64,000 nt of DNA from Oscillatoria nigro-viridis PCC 7112 (GTDB lineage: Bacteria > Cyanobacteriota > Cyanobacteriia > Cyanobacteriales > Microcoleaceae). The notes under the pieces were generated by a model that was given only the letters and a program-made list of their open reading frames with translations, was not told where the DNA came from and did not search any database. The DNA lies in assembly GCF_000317475.1 (NCBI RefSeq), contig NC_019729.1:4044501-4108500 (forward strand), written 5' to 3'. The translations under genes were made by a program, and so were the position numbers. Shown here in pieces: positions 1-8,835 of this stretch. Positions within the stretch are counted from its first letter, which is position 1. Each line of letters begins with the position of its first letter.

Positions 1-1
1 A

Positions 2-253
2 CAGCCCATTGGCTGGCAAGTACCCGTACCCCCCGCCACCATGTACGTCTGGGCGAAACTGCCGGAACCTTGGGCCCAAGATTCCGTGAAATTTTGCACT
101 CAGCTAGTACAGAGTACAGGAGTCGCAGCTTCCCCCGGTGCCGGTTTCGGGAAATCAGGAGAAGGCTACGTGCGATTTGCCTTAGTCGAGTCGCCAGCAA
201 TTTTGGAAGCAGCAGTTAGAAAAATTGCTGAGTTTCTAAATCAAGGGATGTGA
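2..253 (+). CDS. C-terminal end of a class I/II PLP aminotransferase (partial)
   Basis: Only the last 83 codons are present; the gene enters from the left edge in the frame beginning at base 2. The visible part holds PVPPATMYVWAKLPEP, a stretch with ASPGAGFG, and GYVRFALVES, followed by a C-terminal helix. In fold-type I aminotransferases this is the small C-terminal domain, and the R of VRFAL is the position that normally binds the substrate alpha-carboxylate. The wording is closest to cyanobacterial LL-diaminopimelate aminotransferase-like enzymes (lysine and peptidoglycan precursor synthesis), but the PLP lysine and the specificity residues lie outside the window, so the substrate is not settled. 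A perfect hairpin follows about 60 bp after the stop. Confidence 0.75.
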   Translation, partial: QPIGWQVPVPPATMYVWAKLPEPWAQDSVKFCTQLVQSTGVAASPGAGFGKSGEGYVRFALVESPAILEAAVRKIAEFLNQGM

Positions 254-315
254 TGTGTGTCAACTTAACCCGAAACACCCTCGCGAGAATTCAGCCCACC
301 AGAATCGAGCTTTGA

Positions 316-337
316 GGCAGGGGTTAAAACCCCTGCC
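316..337. terminator. Perfect inverted repeat downstream of the aminotransferase
   Basis: GGCAGGGGTT and AACCCCTGCC form a 10-bp perfect stem with a two-base centre. It lies 63 bp after the aminotransferase stop and before the converging zinc-ribbon gene, so it could end transcripts from both sides. No clean T-tract follows directly; a T-run appears 18 bases later. It also resembles the GGGGGTTGAAACCCCC core of the 30-bp repeats near 32.7 kb, so it may be a dispersed repeat rather than a dedicated terminator. Confidence 0.4.
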
Positions 338-496
338 GGACTGGGGTTTTGACGTTTTTGGACACAGGAAGAAGGGCACGGCGTCTAAGTGCTTACCCGC
401 AGCTCAAGATGGATGCAATTGCTAAAATAGTGTGATTTCTACCTAAAGGAATAGATATTTGCACGCAGTATCTGTCACAATTTCTTTTAAGAAATG

Positions 497-895
497 TTAA
501 CGTGAGATATCTTGGGAATTACCAGTTCCGCTCACCCACTCTAAAAATCCTTGCAGTGAATTCTGTCGGAGTAGCGATTGTTCCGTAGCGGCGAGCGCAC
601 ACCCGAAAAAGACCACACTGCCCAAAATTGCAATCAGGGGCAAAGGCTTGCCCAGCCCAAAGTCCCGCTGAAGGCGAGCTAACGGTCTGCTCTCGCGCCT
701 GAGCATCTTTCCCACCGTCAGTTGTTTGAGACTAAAAGGATCGCGCACAAAATGACCGCTCCAGCTAATTACCATATGAGAATGGCAGTGGGGACAAGTG
801 AATAGTCCACTGACCATTCCGACTGGGCCTACGACGCTGGAACGGTTGCAGATCGGGCAAGTGACAGAATGAGTGTTATAGGTGGGAGCGTTCAT
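497..895 (-). CDS. Small zinc-ribbon protein with C-terminal membrane segment
   Basis: A protein of 132 residues of unknown role. The N-terminus carries CPIC and, about 20 residues later, CPHC, the usual spacing of a four-cysteine zinc ribbon. Near residues 95-115 is one hydrophobic stretch (PLPLIAILGSVVFFGCALAA) that should span the membrane, so the ribbon is probably tethered to it. The ATG at 895 was chosen because the zinc ribbon starts a few residues later; a GTG at 976 would add 27 residues with no family character. It converges on the aminotransferase and lies 127 bp downstream of surE on the same strand. Function cannot be given from sequence. Confidence 0.6.
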   Translation of the reverse strand: MNAPTYNTHSVTCPICNRSSVVGPVGMVSGLFTCPHCHSHMVISWSGHFVRDPFSLKQLTVGKMLRRESRPLARLQRDFGLGKPLPLIAILGSVVFFGCALAATEQSLLRQNSLQGFLEWVSGTGNSQDISR

Positions 896-1022
896 AACTG
901 TTTTTCTTGAGTAAAAAAAACTAACAAGTAATTGGGAGCCTGTGTTAACGCCTAAGGTATAGACCTTGAGAGGCACTTTTCCTTAATTCCTAGTTTACCG
1001 CTCCGATCGGGTCGATCGGAGC

Positions 1023-1829
1023 TCACTGCTTGGGAAAACCTTCAACTTGCCAATCCCGCAACGAGTGCAAGTCGGGAGCACAGGTGAGATTATATTGCAA
1101 AGGAGTTACGGTTATTCTGTTGTCGCGAATAGCTTGTACGTCCGTAGGAATATCATGCGGCATCGCCAAATCGGCGATTTCTTCTACATCTTCTAACAAT
1201 TCCCCAGCCAGCCAATAATAAGTTTTGCCGCGCGGATCGGTGCGCTTTTGAAATATGTCGAAATAGCGGCGAATGCCTTGACGGGCGATCGCAACTCCGG
1301 TAATTTCTGCTTGTGTGACTGCCGGTATGTTGACATTCAACAGCACCGGTTTGGGCAGTGGCTGTTTTTCCAACTGCGACAGCAAGGTGACAGCGAAATC
1401 CACTGCCGGCCCAAATTCCTGGGAAGTATAGCTCGCGAGGCTGAAAGCAATGCTGGGAATGCCTTCCATAATTCCTTCCATTGCCGCCGAAACCGTGCCC
1501 GAACAGATGATATCCGTGCCTAAATTCGGCCCGTGGTTGATACCGGAAAGGACAAAATCCGGTGGTTTGTCAAGTAAAGCCCACAAAGCGAGTTTCACGC
1601 AGTCGGCGGGAGTACCCGAACAAGCCCAAGCTTGGACTGCGGGATCAAAAATAGATTCGACAATTTCGGCGCGGATGGGTTGGTGCAAGGTAAGGCCGTG
1701 GCCGGTAGCGGAGCGCTCTCTGTCGGGACAAACAACGCTCACGTCGTGACCTGCGGCGGCGAGAGCGTTGGCGAGGCTGCGGATGCCTTGTGCAAAGATG
1801 CCGTCGTCGTTGCTAATTAAAAGTTTCAT
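1023..1829 (-). CDS. surE: 5'/3'-nucleotidase SurE
   Basis: SurE removes phosphate from nucleoside 5'- and 3'-monophosphates and short polyphosphate; it is a cytosolic, metal-dependent survival protein. The 268 residues match the family length. The metal-binding NDDG lies at residues 7-10, followed by [15 protein letters not shown], the [12 protein letters not shown] segment near 92-103 and [25 protein letters not shown] near 115-139, all hallmarks of the active site. The ATG at 1829 places [10 protein letters not shown] exactly at the family N-terminus. The gene points away from pheS; the roughly 630 bp between the two starts are almost filled by the repeat array described separately. Confidence 0.95.
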   Translation of the reverse strand: MKLLISNDDGIFAQGIRSLANALAAAGHDVSVVCPDRERSATGHGLTLHQPIRAEIVESIFDPAVQAWACSGTPADCVKLALWALLDKPPDFVLSGINHGPNLGTDIICSGTVSAAMEGIMEGIPSIAFSLASYTSQEFGPAVDFAVTLLSQLEKQPLPKPVLLNVNIPAVTQAEITGVAIARQGIRRYFDIFQKRTDPRGKTYYWLAGELLEDVEEIADLAMPHDIPTDVQAIRDNRITVTPLQYNLTCAPDLHSLRDWQVEGFPKQ

Positions 1830-1929
1830 TGAAATTTTTATAGGCCTTATAACAATACTAAACTAGATTCAACTAGGACGATCGCTCTAACATCGAATTA
1901 CTTATTACCAATTATCCGTAAGTGCCGAA

Positions 1930-2462
1930 AATCTAAAATCTAAAATCTAAATGGCTGTAGAGCCAAATTGCGCTAAACTCAACTTGGCCCAAACTACCAT
2001 CAATCTAAAATCTAAAATCTAAAATCTAAAATCAACAAGACTGTAGAGCCAAAATTGCGCTAAACTCAACTTGGCCCAAAACTACCATCAATCTAAAATC
2101 TAAAATCTAAAATCAAAATGACTGTAGAGCCAAAATTGCGCTAAACTCAACTTGGCCCAAAACTGCCATCAATCTAAAATCTAAAATCTAAAATCAAAAA
2201 TCAAAATGACTGTAGAGCCAAAATTGCGCTAAACTCAACTTGGCCCAAAACTGCCCTCAATCTAAAATCTAAAATCAAAAATCAACAAGACTGTAGAGCC
2301 AAAATCGCGCTAAACTCAACTTGGCCCAAAACTGCCCTCAATCAAAAATCTAAAATCAAAAATCTAAAATCAACAAGACTGTAGAGCCAAAATTGCGCTA
2401 AACTCAACTTGGCCCAAAACTGCCATCAATCTAAAATCTAAAATCAAAAATCTAAAATCAAA
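1930..2462 (+). repeat. Tandem 81/88-bp array in register with the pheS start codon
   Basis: Six copies of a conserved core (ACTGTAGAGCC...GCGCTAAACTCAACTTGGCCC) begin at 1951, 2037, 2118, 2206, 2287 and 2375, spaced 86, 81, 88, 81 and 88 bp. They are separated by TCTAAAA-type heptamers, and 81 and 88 differ by exactly one heptamer. The next step of 88 bp lands on the pheS ATG at 2463. pheS shares ATGACTGT with the core and, 25 bases in, the same AAACTCAACT block, so its 5' end looks like a diverged seventh unit. In the copies at 2118 and 2206 the core opens an eight-codon frame, MTVEPKLR; three other copies have AAG instead of ATG. Confidence 0.9.
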
Positions 2463-3467
2463 ATGACTGTCCAGCTAAGCGACATTGAAACTCAACTAGA
2501 AACCCTCGGTCAAGAGTCCAAAAGTGCGATCGCCACTGCCAATACCCTCGAACAACTCGAACAGTTGCGCGTCGGCTACCTCGGCAAAAAAGGCCAACTC
2601 TCTCAAATTTTAGGCATGATGGGCAAACTGTCGCCAGACCAGCGACCCAAAGTAGGTGCGATCGCCAATACAGTCAAAGAAGCCCTGCAAGCCGATTTAG
2701 AAGACAAGCGCGCCGCCCTCCAAACAGCCCAAATCCAAGCCAAATTAGCCTCAGAAACCATCGATGTCACCATGCCGGGGATTTTTCGCCCCCAAGGCCG
2801 CGTGCACCCCTTAAACGCCGTCATAGACCGCGCTCTCGATATCTTTGTCGGCCTCGGATACACCGTCGCCAACGGCCCGGAAATGGAAACAGATTATTAC
2901 AACTTCGAGGCGCTCAACACCCCGCCAGACCACCCAGCGCGGGATATGCAAGATACATTTTACCTACCGGGAGGCGACTTGCTGCGGACTCAGACATCAT
3001 CAGTGCAAATTCGCTACATGGAACAGCACAAACCGCCGATTCGGATTGTCTCTCCCGGCCGCGTTTACCGCCGCGATACTGTCGATGCAACTCACGCCGC
3101 AGTTTTCCACCAAATTGAGCTTTTAGCAATTGATGAAGGTCTGACATTTACTGACTTGAAAGGCACAATTAAAGAGTTTTTGCGGCAAATGTTCGGGCAA
3201 GATTTGCCGATTCGTTTCCGCACGAGTTACTTTCCGTTTACGGAACCTTCTGCCGAAGTTGATTTGCAGTGGAACGGCAAATGGCTGGAAGTTTTGGGCT
3301 GCGGAACTGTCGATCCTAACGTTCTTAAAGGAGTGGGTTTAGACCCAGAAAAATATACTGGGTTTGCGGCCGGTTTTGGGGTCGAGCGGTTCGCAATGGT
3401 ACTTTATGAAATCGACGATATTCGCCGGGTTTATGCTAGCGACTTGCGATTTTTGCGGCAATTTTAA
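2463..3467 (+). CDS. pheS: Phenylalanyl-tRNA synthetase alpha subunit
   Basis: The catalytic subunit of the (alpha-beta)2 class II synthetase that charges tRNA-Phe in the cytosol. The 334 residues are full length. The first 85 residues form the tRNA-binding coiled coil. Motif 2 is seen as [27 protein letters not shown], followed by [13 protein letters not shown] and the motif 3 segment [14 protein letters not shown] near the C-terminus. The partner pheT is not nearby, as is common in cyanobacteria. The start has no Shine-Dalgarno sequence; the ATG is preceded by ATCTAAAATCAAA, the end of the heptamer-rich array, and the first 35 bases resemble the array core. Expression may therefore depend on that repeat leader, which is inference. 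Confidence 0.97.
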   Translation: MTVQLSDIETQLETLGQESKSAIATANTLEQLEQLRVGYLGKKGQLSQILGMMGKLSPDQRPKVGAIANTVKEALQADLEDKRAALQTAQIQAKLASETIDVTMPGIFRPQGRVHPLNAVIDRALDIFVGLGYTVANGPEMETDYYNFEALNTPPDHPARDMQDTFYLPGGDLLRTQTSSVQIRYMEQHKPPIRIVSPGRVYRRDTVDATHAAVFHQIELLAIDEGLTFTDLKGTIKEFLRQMFGQDLPIRFRTSYFPFTEPSAEVDLQWNGKWLEVLGCGTVDPNVLKGVGLDPEKYTGFAAGFGVERFAMVLYEIDDIRRVYASDLRFLRQF

Positions 3468-3573
3468 AGAATGGTTTGAGGTAGGTTCTACAAACCCTCT
3501 AGAGATTTTGCTTAACCTACACCAATTTTTCAGTTTCAAGTAAGCAGACAAGAGCGACAAAACCATAAGATAT

Positions 3574-3640
3574 GGTGGGCGGGTGAGTGCAAGTAACTCT
3601 TGCTATCCGACTTCTTGCAGGTCAAAACCCGCCCCCTCAC
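3574..3640. repeat. GGGCGGGT...AACCCGCCC hairpin repeat, copy a
   Basis: GTGGGCGGGT and AAAACCCGCCCC face each other across about 40 bases. The element lies between the convergent 3' ends of pheS and the small exported protein. Three further members occur at 23818, 39180 and 45549, always at gene 3' ends, which suggests a dispersed palindromic repeat that may also act as a bidirectional terminator. Confidence 0.55.
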
Positions 3641-3706
3641 ATCAGTTTATTCATGCCCGCTTACTTAAGTAGACAAGGCCTTTGCACTTACCTACTTATT
3701 TATTTT

Positions 3707-4150
3707 CTAATTGCCAAAAGCACCCTTGATGCTGTCAACAGCGCGCTCTACAGCATTCTTGGTATTATCTACTGCTTCCTGAGTCCGAGCTGAATCTTCC
3801 GATGCTCTTTTCTCAATTGTGGCCGAGTCTTTCTTAGCTTTGCGCTCTACAAAACTACCATCATCTGATGCTCGATCGACTTTAGCAGCATTTGTCTTGG
3901 CAGTTTCCTTAACTTTATCTTCTGTATCTCGGATGAAGTTCTTGGCTCGTCCAGCATCTTTGCTGGCTTTTTCTTTAACCCCATCGCCCGCATCTGCTGC
4001 TGCGATGTTTACAGCAGGAGAAGCCATTGCTGCGGTGTTCGAGAAAAACGCACCCTGCCAAACGAAGGCCATCGCTGACACGCAAAGCACAGTTGCAGCC
4101 ATCCAGCGGCCGACAGTCGAAAGCCGTTTCGTCAAAGAATTCAGTTTCAT
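3707..4150 (-). CDS. Exported charged, LEA-like helical protein of unknown function
   Basis: The 147-residue product starts with a basic segment (MKLNSLTKRLSTVGRW) and a hydrophobic core (MAATVLCVSAMAFVWQGAFF) ending near AAMASPA, a plausible signal peptide with cleavage after alanine. The mature part is low-complexity, rich in Lys, Asp, Glu and Ala, with degenerate 11-residue periods (KEKASKDAGRA, KVKETAKTNAA, ERKAKKDSATI), the pattern of LEA-like or YtxH-like amphipathic helices. Such proteins are usually stress-related, but nothing here fixes a function. The ATG at 4150 was preferred over the one at 4174 because it puts the charged n-region of the signal peptide at the start. The gene stands alone, converging on pheS. 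Confidence 0.6.
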   Translation of the reverse strand: MKLNSLTKRLSTVGRWMAATVLCVSAMAFVWQGAFFSNTAAMASPAVNIAAADAGDGVKEKASKDAGRAKNFIRDTEDKVKETAKTNAAKVDRASDDGSFVERKAKKDSATIEKRASEDSARTQEAVDNTKNAVERAVDSIKGAFGN

Positions 4151-4290
4151 ACAATACACGATCAGATATGACATTCTATTTCTACTCGATCGGAGCGATC
4201 GGCTGAACCGTTCTCTAGAGAGAGGTTATCCGCCGACGAACAGTTAAAAAATTTCCCTCTTTTGATAGATGGAAGCAAGGAATGTCAGTC

Positions 4291-4328
4291 AATTTTAGAT
4301 TTTAGATTTTAGATTTTAGATTTTAGAG
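4291..4328. repeat. TTTTAGA heptamer array
   Basis: About five consecutive TTTTAGA units. The surrounding 4175-4555 interval has no gene; it contains this array, a second weaker run of ATTAAAG near 4380-4400 and a long palindrome at 4407. Confidence 0.9.
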
Positions 4329-4406
4329 TTGACTCCCCAGCCGCCATTGGGAATTTTGAAATTTGGTTAGTAGATTGTAGATTAAAGATTAAAGATTAAA
4401 CAATTG

Positions 4407-4437
4407 ATATCGATTCCGGTTGCACCGGAATCGATAT
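4407..4437. terminator. 14-bp perfect inverted repeat 3' of the cyaC-type gene
   Basis: ATATCGATTCCGGT and ACCGGAATCGATAT pair perfectly around a TGC loop. The position, about 120 bp past the stop of the leftward cyclase gene, suits a transcription end, but no T-tract follows on the minus strand. It could equally be a protein-binding palindrome or repeat. Confidence 0.4.
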
Positions 4438-4555
4438 AAAACAGCCCTGGGGCGGGTGGGGTGAATGTAATTCACTCAGTTGAAATCTGCTGTATTTACG
4501 AATAGGTTGTTCCCGAAATTGTGCGTGGGATATCAACATATAATACTTATAATGA

Positions 4556-7500
4556 CTAATCACAATTTAGTAAAAAAGTCAATACAGTTTCATCAATTCC
4601 CTTTAATTTCAAAGGCTTATATTTAACAATGCGATTTTCCTCAACATAATCTGCCACCGCCGCCGAAATTAGCACCGTGTTTGGTTCCGTCACCTCTTGC
4701 AAGCGGGCGGCAATATTCACGCTCGGCCCGATCGCAGTATAATCCGATCGGTCAGGGCCGCCAAACATCCCCACCACCGCAGTACCCTGGTGAATCCCGC
4801 AGCGAAACCGCAACGGAGACACCCCATTTTCCCCAACAATTCCCTGCTCCAACCAGCCCTTGTTAAGCTCCTTGAGAGCTCGCAGCATTTGCTCAGCAGC
4901 AGCCACAGCGCGGCGTACTTGCTCGTTAGGCGTTAGTTCCTCCGGCGCGCCAAAGAAAGCCATTACCGCATCTCCAACAAACTTGTCTACCGTACCGCCG
5001 CTGTCAAAAATAGCCTTAGTCATTGCCGCCAAATATTCATTCAACAGCTCAGCTACCCGGCGCGAGCGCAGCGTATTTGCCATTTCCGTAAAACCGACAA
5101 TATCGCTAAACAAAATAGTAATCAATCGCGGTTCCGGGCGCAAATCTAGAGCCAAATCTCCAGCCGCGGCAGCCTTCACCATCGACGGCGGCAAAAATCG
5201 GCGCAGCACCGACTCAGTTAAATAACTGTTCAACTGCTGCACTCGGCGCTCGTTTTGTTTGAGAGCGATCAAATTCCGCACTTCCGCCAACAATTCGCGA
5301 TCGTTAAAAGGCTTGGACAAATAAGCATCCGCACCCCGTTCTACTCCTTCTATTCGAGTATCTTCGTCGGCTTTAGCAGTCAGCAAAATTGCCGGAGTTC
5401 CCTGCAATTCCTCATCCTCTCGAATCATCTTAATCAAATCCAAGCCAGAAATCAAAGGCATCATCAAATCCGTGATAATTAAATTAGGGCGACGTTTTTT
5501 AGCCACGGCAAATCCTTCTTGTCCGTTGCGGGCGAGCAAAACTGCAAAGCCGGCATCTCGCAGAATAGCCGACACGTAAAAGCGCAAATCGGGATTGTCG
5601 TCAACTACCAAAACCGTTCCCACTGCTGTTTCCGACCTGACAGGTTGGAGCGCCTCAAAGTTATGATTTTCAGCCTCATTTTCCGACAATTCCGCTTCCA
5701 CATCTGCCAGTTCCACCGCAGCTTTGGATGAGTGAAACTCCGCAGGTATTTCTAGTACCTGTTCCGGGGGCAAGTGAGTCGAACCGAAGTGCAGCCAAAC
5801 GGTAAAAGTCGTACCTTCGCCGTAAACTGACTCAACTGAAATTTGACCGCCGTGGAGTTCGACTAATTCTTTGACAAGTGCCAAACCTAAGCCGCTGCCT
5901 TCGTAGGAACGGCTAGCTGAACCTTCGGCTTGGTGAAACCGCTCGAATAAATAGGGAATTTGTTCGGTGCGAATGCCGATACCAGTGTCTTTTACTTGCA
6001 ACAAGCAGTGAGCGCCGGCCGATTCAACTTTCAGGGTGATAGTTCCGCCTTCTGGGGTGAATTTGACAGCATTTGACAGCAGGTTGTAAATAACTTTGTC
6101 AAATCTTTCGAGATCCAAATAAAGTAAAGGACATTCTTGCAGTTGGGTAATTAAGTGCAGTCCTTTTTTCTCGCAGTAGGCGCGGAACGACTCTGCGGTA
6201 GAGTAACAGAAACCGACTAAATCGCAGGGGCGAAAACTCGGCTGCATCCGTCCGGCATCGAGCCGCTGCAAGTCCAGCAGTTGATTTACCAAGCGCAGGA
6301 GGCGCCGGGAGTTACGCAAAGCGATTACGGCTTGTTCGTAGGGCAAGTCTTCTTGGCGCCTGCAAGCTGATTCCAGAGGGCCGATTGTGAGAGTTAGAGG
6401 CGTGCGGAACTCGTGGGAGATATTTTGGAAAAATTCGGTTTTGAGCCGATCGGCTTCCAGAAGCCGTTCTGCCTGCTGTCTGGTAGTCTGGTAGAGGCGC
6501 GACTGCTGCACGGCCAGAGCCGCTTGAGTTGCGACTATTTGAGCCAGGTCAATGTCTGAGAGGTTCCAGCGGCGGATGCTGTGATTTTGGCGCAGGGAAA
6601 TGCTGCCGATGATTTTGCCTTCCGAGAGTAAGGGAACGACTAACAGGGCGCGGGCTGGCGATCGAACTTGCAGTTCTGTAACATTTAACTCCGGGTGTTC
6701 CTCCAGATCTTCGATCGCCACCGGCTCTTTTGATACCATAACTTCCAGCAACAGCGGATTGCCCCGAATCGGCACCAAAGACTGCGGCAAAGAAGGATGG
6801 GCAAAAACCCAGCCGCGAGGGTTAGCAGCATCATCACCAGAAGCCGTCTCGTAGCCCAGAGGGTTCGCAACTACCTCTGGATTGTCCATAAAACCCTGTT
6901 CTACAGCCACGGTATCCCTATCTGTGTCGTATAGCCCCACGCATTGGACGTATTCATCATCTTCAGTCCACAGAGATAGGGCGCAGCCGTCAACTTGCAA
7001 AGCTTGGCCGAGTTGTTGAGTAATGGCTGCAAAAATATTTTGGGGATCGAGACTCGATCGAATTGCCGTAGTAATAGTATTGACTAAGGCCTCGCGCTTC
7101 GCCAGCGCCCGCACCCGTTCGTAAGCCCGGGCTTGAGACAGCGCCAAAGCCGCTTGGTCTGCCACCGTAATTACCAACTGTACCTCGTGGTCTTGCCACT
7201 GGCGCGGTCGATCGAACTGGTGCAGCGCCAAGACTGCCATCAGTTCGATTTTGTAAAACAGGGGTACGATCAAGCTCGATCGAATATTCGCAGCTTCGTA
7301 AGCCTGCTGTCGTTGCTGATTATCCCAGTTTAAAACTCGATCGTCAGTTTGGGCATCTTGAATCACCTCCACATCCAGAGTTTCCCAAACCAAATCCCGC
7401 AGCAAATCCGGGGAGAGTTCGGCAGCAGAAGCATCACCTGGCATCGCTTCCTCATCGCCCCCCAACCCTTTAGTTTCTGCCTTCTGGTAAACGAACCACT

Positions 7501-8080
7501 CATCGGCCACCCGGCCGTCTTGGAACGGCCGCAGCAGACAGCAACTCACCTCAAACATCTGCCCGACTGTTTCCACAATTCTTTGCAGCATTTGCTGGTA
7601 ATTGGGAGCCGATCGGATAGTATTTGTAACGGCATAAAGCAGCGATTCTTGGCTCAAAGCACGGCGCAGTTCATTGGTGCGCGTTTTCAGAAGATTGTGA
7701 GTCTCAACAGCTTGACTGACAAGATTTATCAGCTCTTGAGCATCCCAAGGCTTGGTAACGTATTTAAATACTTTGCCAGCGTTAATAGCTTCAACTAAAT
7801 CTTCAACATCTGTATAGCCAGTTAAAATAATTCGGATCACGTCGGGGTACTGAGCCGCCGTCAGGCTGAGAAACTCCGTACCGCTCATTTTTGGCATTCG
7901 CTGGTCGGAGATAATCACCGCAACTTCTCCCTCTTTTGCCAAAATTTCGAGAGCAGCGGGGCCTGATTCGGCTCTGAGCACTTTGTAGTCTCGATGGAAG
8001 GTGCGGTAAAGCAAGTCGAGGTTATCCGGTTCGTCATCGACGATCAGAATTTTTAGCTTAGGATTTTCTTGGGAATTCAT
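4556..8080 (-). CDS. cyaC: CyaC-type hybrid histidine kinase-adenylate cyclase
   Basis: A 1174-residue cytosolic signalling protein without membrane segments. Order: receiver 1 (8-125, phosphoacceptor D59), GAF (about 155-320), GAF (about 340-535), HisKA with H556 in SHEFRTP, HATPase (about 660-775, with NLLSNAVKFT and GSGLGLALV), receiver 2 (822-940, D871) and a class III nucleotide cyclase (about 985-1170). The cyclase has both metal aspartates (D993 in FSDIVGF, D1037 in KFVGDAV), an adenine-type lysine (K1033) and NIAARL for transition-state binding, with Thr in YTAIG at the second specificity site. All these support ATP as substrate and an active enzyme. Order and length match cyanobacterial CyaC, where phosphorelay controls cAMP output. 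The ATG at 8080 begins just before the first receiver. Confidence 0.9.
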   Translation of the reverse strand: MNSQENPKLKILIVDDEPDNLDLLYRTFHRDYKVLRAESGPAALEILAKEGEVAVIISDQRMPKMSGTEFLSLTAAQYPDVIRIILTGYTDVEDLVEAINAGKVFKYVTKPWDAQELINLVSQAVETHNLLKTRTNELRRALSQESLLYAVTNTIRSAPNYQQMLQRIVETVGQMFEVSCCLLRPFQDGRVADEWFVYQKAETKGLGGDEEAMPGDASAAELSPDLLRDLVWETLDVEVIQDAQTDDRVLNWDNQQRQQAYEAANIRSSLIVPLFYKIELMAVLALHQFDRPRQWQDHEVQLVITVADQAALALSQARAYERVRALAKREALVNTITTAIRSSLDPQNIFAAITQQLGQALQVDGCALSLWTEDDEYVQCVGLYDTDRDTVAVEQGFMDNPEVVANPLGYETASGDDAANPRGWVFAHPSLPQSLVPIRGNPLLLEVMVSKEPVAIEDLEEHPELNVTELQVRSPARALLVVPLLSEGKIIGSISLRQNHSIRRWNLSDIDLAQIVATQAALAVQQSRLYQTTRQQAERLLEADRLKTEFFQNISHEFRTPLTLTIGPLESACRRQEDLPYEQAVIALRNSRRLLRLVNQLLDLQRLDAGRMQPSFRPCDLVGFCYSTAESFRAYCEKKGLHLITQLQECPLLYLDLERFDKVIYNLLSNAVKFTPEGGTITLKVESAGAHCLLQVKDTGIGIRTEQIPYLFERFHQAEGSASRSYEGSGLGLALVKELVELHGGQISVESVYGEGTTFTVWLHFGSTHLPPEQVLEIPAEFHSSKAAVELADVEAELSENEAENHNFEALQPVRSETAVGTVLVVDDNPDLRFYVSAILRDAGFAVLLARNGQEGFAVAKKRRPNLIITDLMMPLISGLDLIKMIREDEELQGTPAILLTAKADEDTRIEGVERGADAYLSKPFNDRELLAEVRNLIALKQNERRVQQLNSYLTESVLRRFLPPSMVKAAAAGDLALDLRPEPRLITILFSDIVGFTEMANTLRSRRVAELLNEYLAAMTKAIFDSGGTVDKFVGDAVMAFFGAPEELTPNEQVRRAVAAAEQMLRALKELNKGWLEQGIVGENGVSPLRFRCGIHQGTAVVGMFGGPDRSDYTAIGPSVNIAARLQEVTEPNTVLISAAVADYVEENRIVKYKPLKLKGIDETVLTFLLNCD

Positions 8081-8163
8081 GCACCGTTCTCCTGTGCCCC
8101 GGGGCTGTTCGATTTAATAAGTCCGATCAAAGGAAGAATTCGCCGATTTAAATTGCTGAAGTC

Positions 8164-8265
8164 ATACCATTTTCGATTTTCGATTTTCGATTTTCGATTG
8201 CGAATGACTGATGACATAAGGGTTAGAGTTTTGCCTAGATTGCCATTATTTTGGGAAAATGGTAT
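8164..8265. mobile_element. MITE-like element of the ATACCATTTT family, copy A
   Basis: A 102-bp unit bounded by perfect 10-bp inverted ends, ATACCATTTT and AAAATGGTAT. Directly inside the left end sit heptamers TTTCGAT, then GATTGCGAATGACTGATG. A clearly related unit follows the RNase D-like gene at 27213, and a left half ends the oxidoreductase gene at 56822. It encodes nothing and lies about 85 bp upstream of the cyclase start. Confidence 0.75.
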
Positions 8266-8630
8266 CACAATAATTCGTGGATATGAAGTTGTTGTGAGTG
8301 TGCGAGGCAAGCATCAACCTTGATTTTTGATGTCTGGGTTTTCAATTCGGAATTCTTCTGAGCCACAGTTATCTGTCGTGCACCCCAATTTTATTATTTA
8401 ATGATATTCACATAAACTCGTCTCCCGATAATTTTCTTTCACCCTTACCTTTATGCAGCAGGAGAGCCAACACAAATCTGGTCATTTTAACTGCCGTCTG
8501 GATATCTCAGAATACATAGGAATAACGGTCCTGATTGTGAGTTGATTTGCCAAATTTATGTTTGCTCCTGGCTCCTGGGACTGTTTTATTTGGTATGTGA
8601 AAGCTGCCCGCAGCAAGATACAATAGACAA

Positions 8631-8835
8631 CCAACATCTTCGCCTGTGTTTTTTCCCACAAGTAACAGCAACTTTAACAGTCAGCCAAGGATACCGACCA
8701 CAATCCGGCGCCGAGCCCCTGACGGATATTCGGGGGTGGCCCACAGACCACAGAGGTGTCTGTGGGAGTGACGCAATTGCTGTACCATTTTAGTTAGACT
8801 TGCACTTTTTTCGCCGATCTCGGCATTTTTTGTGC
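8631..8835 (+). ncRNA. Candidate structured non-coding RNA, possibly 6S RNA
   Basis: No credible coding frame covers this interval, but it has the parts of an RNA gene. A TACAAT box lies at 8619-8624, about seven bases before the proposed start. GTAACAGCAA (near 8661) pairs with TTGCTGTAC (near 8776), one bulge apart, and encloses CCCACAGAC/GTCTGTGGG, a 9-bp hairpin near 8740-8766. GCCGATCTCGGC followed by ATTTTTTG at 8811-8831 is a short Rho-independent terminator. The predicted length, about 200 nt, fits 6S RNA, and GCCCCTGACGGATATT resembles the CCCCTGAGCCGATATTT of Escherichia coli 6S RNA. The RNA gene call is moderately supported; the 6S assignment is tentative. Confidence 0.5.

Noticed and set aside
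1930-2462. pheS upstream array as a CRISPR or as iterons of an origin
   Set aside because: Intervals between cores are themselves heptamer repeats rather than unique spacers, and no dnaA-box cluster or replication gene is present.
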